A stretch of 64,000 bases of DNA. Origin: Marinospirillum minutulum DSM 6287. Its GTDB lineage: Bacteria; Pseudomonadota; Gammaproteobacteria; Pseudomonadales; Halomonadaceae. The position numbers and the translations under genes are program-made. The notes under the pieces are model-generated. The model did no database searches. It worked only from the letters and a program-made list of their open reading frames with translations, and had not been told where the DNA came from. The stretch lies in NCBI RefSeq assembly GCF_000422325.1, contig NZ_AULO01000015.1, forward strand, positions 1 to 64,000. Reading direction: 5' to 3'. Positions 62,322-64,000 of this stretch are shown here, in pieces; position 1 is the first letter of the stretch, and each line of letters opens with the position of its first letter.

Positions 62322-62702
62322 TTAAGAAACCTGAACTGGAATTGCGTCACTGGTATGGCTAACGGCATTGCCATCAGTCATATAAATCAGTGCTGGTTTG
62401 TGCTTTAAGCGTTCTTCTTCAGAATAGTTGGCATAGGCGCAAATAATTACTCGATCACCCACACTAGCCATGTGCGCAGCAGCGCCATTAACGGAAATAA
62501 TACCACTGCCCTCTTCGCCACGAATAATATAGGTGGTAAAGCGCTTGCCGTTATCTAGGTTATAAATTTGAATTTGCTCATATTCATGCATGCCAGCCAT
62601 ATCCAGCAGGTTACCATCTATGGCACAGGAGCCTTCGTATTCAAGTACCGCATGAGTAACACGGGCTTGATGGAGCTTGGCTTTAAGTAAAATGGTTTGC
62701 AT
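62322..62702 (-). CDS. panD: Aspartate 1-decarboxylase proenzyme
   Basis: 126 residues. Makes beta-alanine from aspartate for pantothenate. The self-cleavage site is present: YEGSCAID, with Gly24-Ser25, giving the pyruvoyl cofactor. Standard length. Downstream of panC by 22 bases. Confidence 0.97.
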   Translation of the reverse strand: MQTILLKAKLHQARVTHAVLEYEGSCAIDGNLLDMAGMHEYEQIQIYNLDNGKRFTTYIIRGEEGSGIISVNGAAAHMASVGDRVIICAYANYSEEERLKHKPALIYMTDGNAVSHTSDAIPVQVS

Positions 62703-62724
62703 TGCGTAGTTTTACCTCGTTTAT

Positions 62725-63591
62725 TTAATTACTGTCCCGCTGAACAATAAGGTTATCAATAAGGCGGGTTTTACCCAGCCTTGCAGCGATAAGAATGACC
62801 CAGCTTTTAGCATTTAAGCTGGCTGGGCTAAGGTCGATATTGCGAATTTCCACATATTCGGGTGCAAAGCCTTGTTCAGCAAGCCGAGCACGGGCTTGAT
62901 GGTTTAGCTCATTGAAGTGGGTGTTACCCGTAGCAAGCTGTTTAGCCGTTTCTTTAAGTGTTGCATAAAGTGTTGGTGCTTTAGCTAGCTGTTCAGGGGT
63001 TAGGTAGCCATTGCGTGATGAAAGAGCAAGGCCTTCAGGTGTTCTATGCGTGGGCACATCAATTATTTTGATTGGAAAAGACAGATCTTCAACCAGCTTA
63101 CGAATAACGCTAAGTTGCTGGTAGTCTTTTTGCCCAAAACAAGCAATATCAGGCTGCACAAAGTTAAATAGTTTGGTAACTATGGTTGCAACACCATCAA
63201 AATGCCCAGGACGCTTTTGCCCACATAAACCTTCGCTAACACCTGGTACAAGAACACGTGTTTGGTTCTCTTGGCCTTGGGGGTAAACCATTTCTACACT
63301 TGGCGTGAAGAGTAGATTGCACCCTGCGCTGGCAAGCTTGGCTTGGTCTGCCTCTAGAGTGCGTGGGTAGCTTTCGTAATCTTCATCAGGGTTAAACTGT
63401 AGAGGATTAACAAAAATTGTAGCAACGACTACATCTGCATGACGTTTAGCTTCTTCAACTAAGCGCAAGTGCCCTTGGTGAAGGTTGCCCATGGTTGGAA
63501 CTAGCGCAATTTTTTTGCCTTCACTACGGTAGCTAGCAAGCTCTTGGCGTAGATCTGAAATATTGCTAAGTGTTTTTAGAGGCGAGTTCAT
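62725..63591 (-). CDS. panC: Pantothenate synthetase
   Basis: 288 residues. Joins pantoate and beta-alanine using ATP. Motifs: [18 protein letters not shown] (HxGH-type nucleotide site), [39 protein letters not shown] (KMSKS-like SSRN). Its ATG overlaps the panB stop by 4 bases. Confidence 0.97.
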   Translation of the reverse strand: MNSPLKTLSNISDLRQELASYRSEGKKIALVPTMGNLHQGHLRLVEEAKRHADVVVATIFVNPLQFNPDEDYESYPRTLEADQAKLASAGCNLLFTPSVEMVYPQGQENQTRVLVPGVSEGLCGQKRPGHFDGVATIVTKLFNFVQPDIACFGQKDYQQLSVIRKLVEDLSFPIKIIDVPTHRTPEGLALSSRNGYLTPEQLAKAPTLYATLKETAKQLATGNTHFNELNHQARARLAEQGFAPEYVEIRNIDLSPASLNAKSWVILIAARLGKTRLIDNLIVQRDSN

Positions 63592-64000
63592 TTAAAACAG
63601 TGTTCCTCTGCAGGAAAAGCACCCGACTTAACTTGTTGGTGGTAAGCAGCAAGGGCTTCAGGAATAGAGGTGGCACCTTGCATAAAGTTCTTAACAAATT
63701 TTGCTGTTTTTCCGACAGTAATACCTAACATATCGTGAAGTACAAGCACTTGTCCGTCAGTTTTGGGGCCAGCACCTATACCAATAACAGGGCATTTAAC
63801 AGCTTTAGTTACCGCTTCACCTAGATCAGATGGTACGCACTCTAAAAGAAGTAATGAAGCACCAGCAGCTTCTAACTTAATAGCAGCTTCAACAAGTGCC
63901 TGACCCGCTTCGCCACGACCCTGTACCTTGTAACCCCCCATTTGATTAACCGTTTGAGGTGTTAGCCCCAAATGAGCACAAACAGGAATACCTCGCTGGG
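63588..64000 (-). CDS. panB: 3-methyl-2-oxobutanoate hydroxymethyltransferase, partial
   Basis: The reading frame runs off the right end of the window, so only the C-terminal ~137 residues are seen. [47 protein letters not shown] and [23 protein letters not shown] are PanB signatures. Makes ketopantoate, first committed step of pantothenate synthesis; operon order panB-panC-panD. Confidence 0.95.
   Translation of the reverse strand, partial: QRGIPVCAHLGLTPQTVNQMGGYKVQGRGEAGQALVEAAIKLEAAGASLLLLECVPSDLGEAVTKAVKCPVIGIGAGPKTDGQVLVLHDMLGITVGKTAKFVKNFMQGATSIPEALAAYHQQVKSGAFPAEEHCFK

Noticed and set aside
1-64000. CRISPR arrays, insertion sequences, prophage or integron elements
   Set aside because: No evenly spaced short repeats, transposase, integrase or terminal inverted repeats were seen; the only direct repeats noticed are within the adhesin gene.

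Overview
The window reads as chromosomal DNA of a moderately low-GC gammaproteobacterium. The gene complement fits a marine or halophilic Oceanospirillales-like bacterium (Marinospirillum, Nitrincola or Marinobacter type); this is inference from protein families, not from a marker gene. It is a facultative anaerobe that respires nitrate, makes ubiquinone with or without oxygen, and makes deoxynucleotides anaerobically. I see no insertion sequence, prophage, CRISPR array or rRNA. There is one tRNA (Arg, anticodon CCG).

Region by region. 1-10906 (minus) is a type I secretion/giant adhesin operon: a TolC-like lipoprotein with an extra C-terminal region, a LuxR-type ATPase regulator, a fused double ABC exporter, a HlyD-type adaptor, and the N-terminal part of a repeat adhesin that leaves the window. 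11207-13786 pairs AzlCD with a membrane-anchored FMN-type glutamate synthase-like protein. 13914-16579 is the anaerobic ribonucleotide reductase cluster, in which the glycyl-radical tail is a separate 58-residue gene that is easily missed. 16736-19130 holds ubiT and ubiUV (oxygen-independent ubiquinone hydroxylation). Both units lie under perfect FNR boxes, and a strong terminator-like hairpin sits in the ubiU leader. 19258-21728 carries an FNR/CRP-type regulator and a PAS-GGDEF-EAL protein. 21759-36014 is the nitrate respiration block: narGHJI-ppi leftward, and narXL, narK, a universal stress protein and a second narK rightward. 36079-41476 has mog, a small family of unknown role, a frameshifted diguanylate cyclase, a sodium:solute symporter with a tiny partner gene and a possible attenuator, and an intact diguanylate cyclase.

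41536-48550 contains tRNA-Arg, a TlpA/DsbG thiol-redox pair, ubiCA, phoBR and a receiver-PilZ-like protein. 48669-55459 is pstS-pstCAB-phoU, with Pho boxes before pstS, pstC and phoB. 55632-64000 has a thioesterase, a cyclic-nucleotide-binding protein, grpE-dnaK-dnaJ behind a textbook sigma-32 promoter, a thiolase and panBCD (panB cut by the window end).

How it works together: nitrate (NarXL) and oxygen (FNR-type) sensing appear to govern narGHJI, narK, nrdDG and ubiTUV, so that electron acceptor use, quinone supply and dNTP supply switch together. Several c-di-GMP enzymes lie near this block and a giant adhesin operon lies beside it, so a link between respiration state and surface attachment is possible but not shown. 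The least ordinary items are the fused ABC exporter with degenerate ATPase motifs, the hairpin-bearing ubiU leader, the split NrdD, and the leader peptide plus terminator before the symporter.
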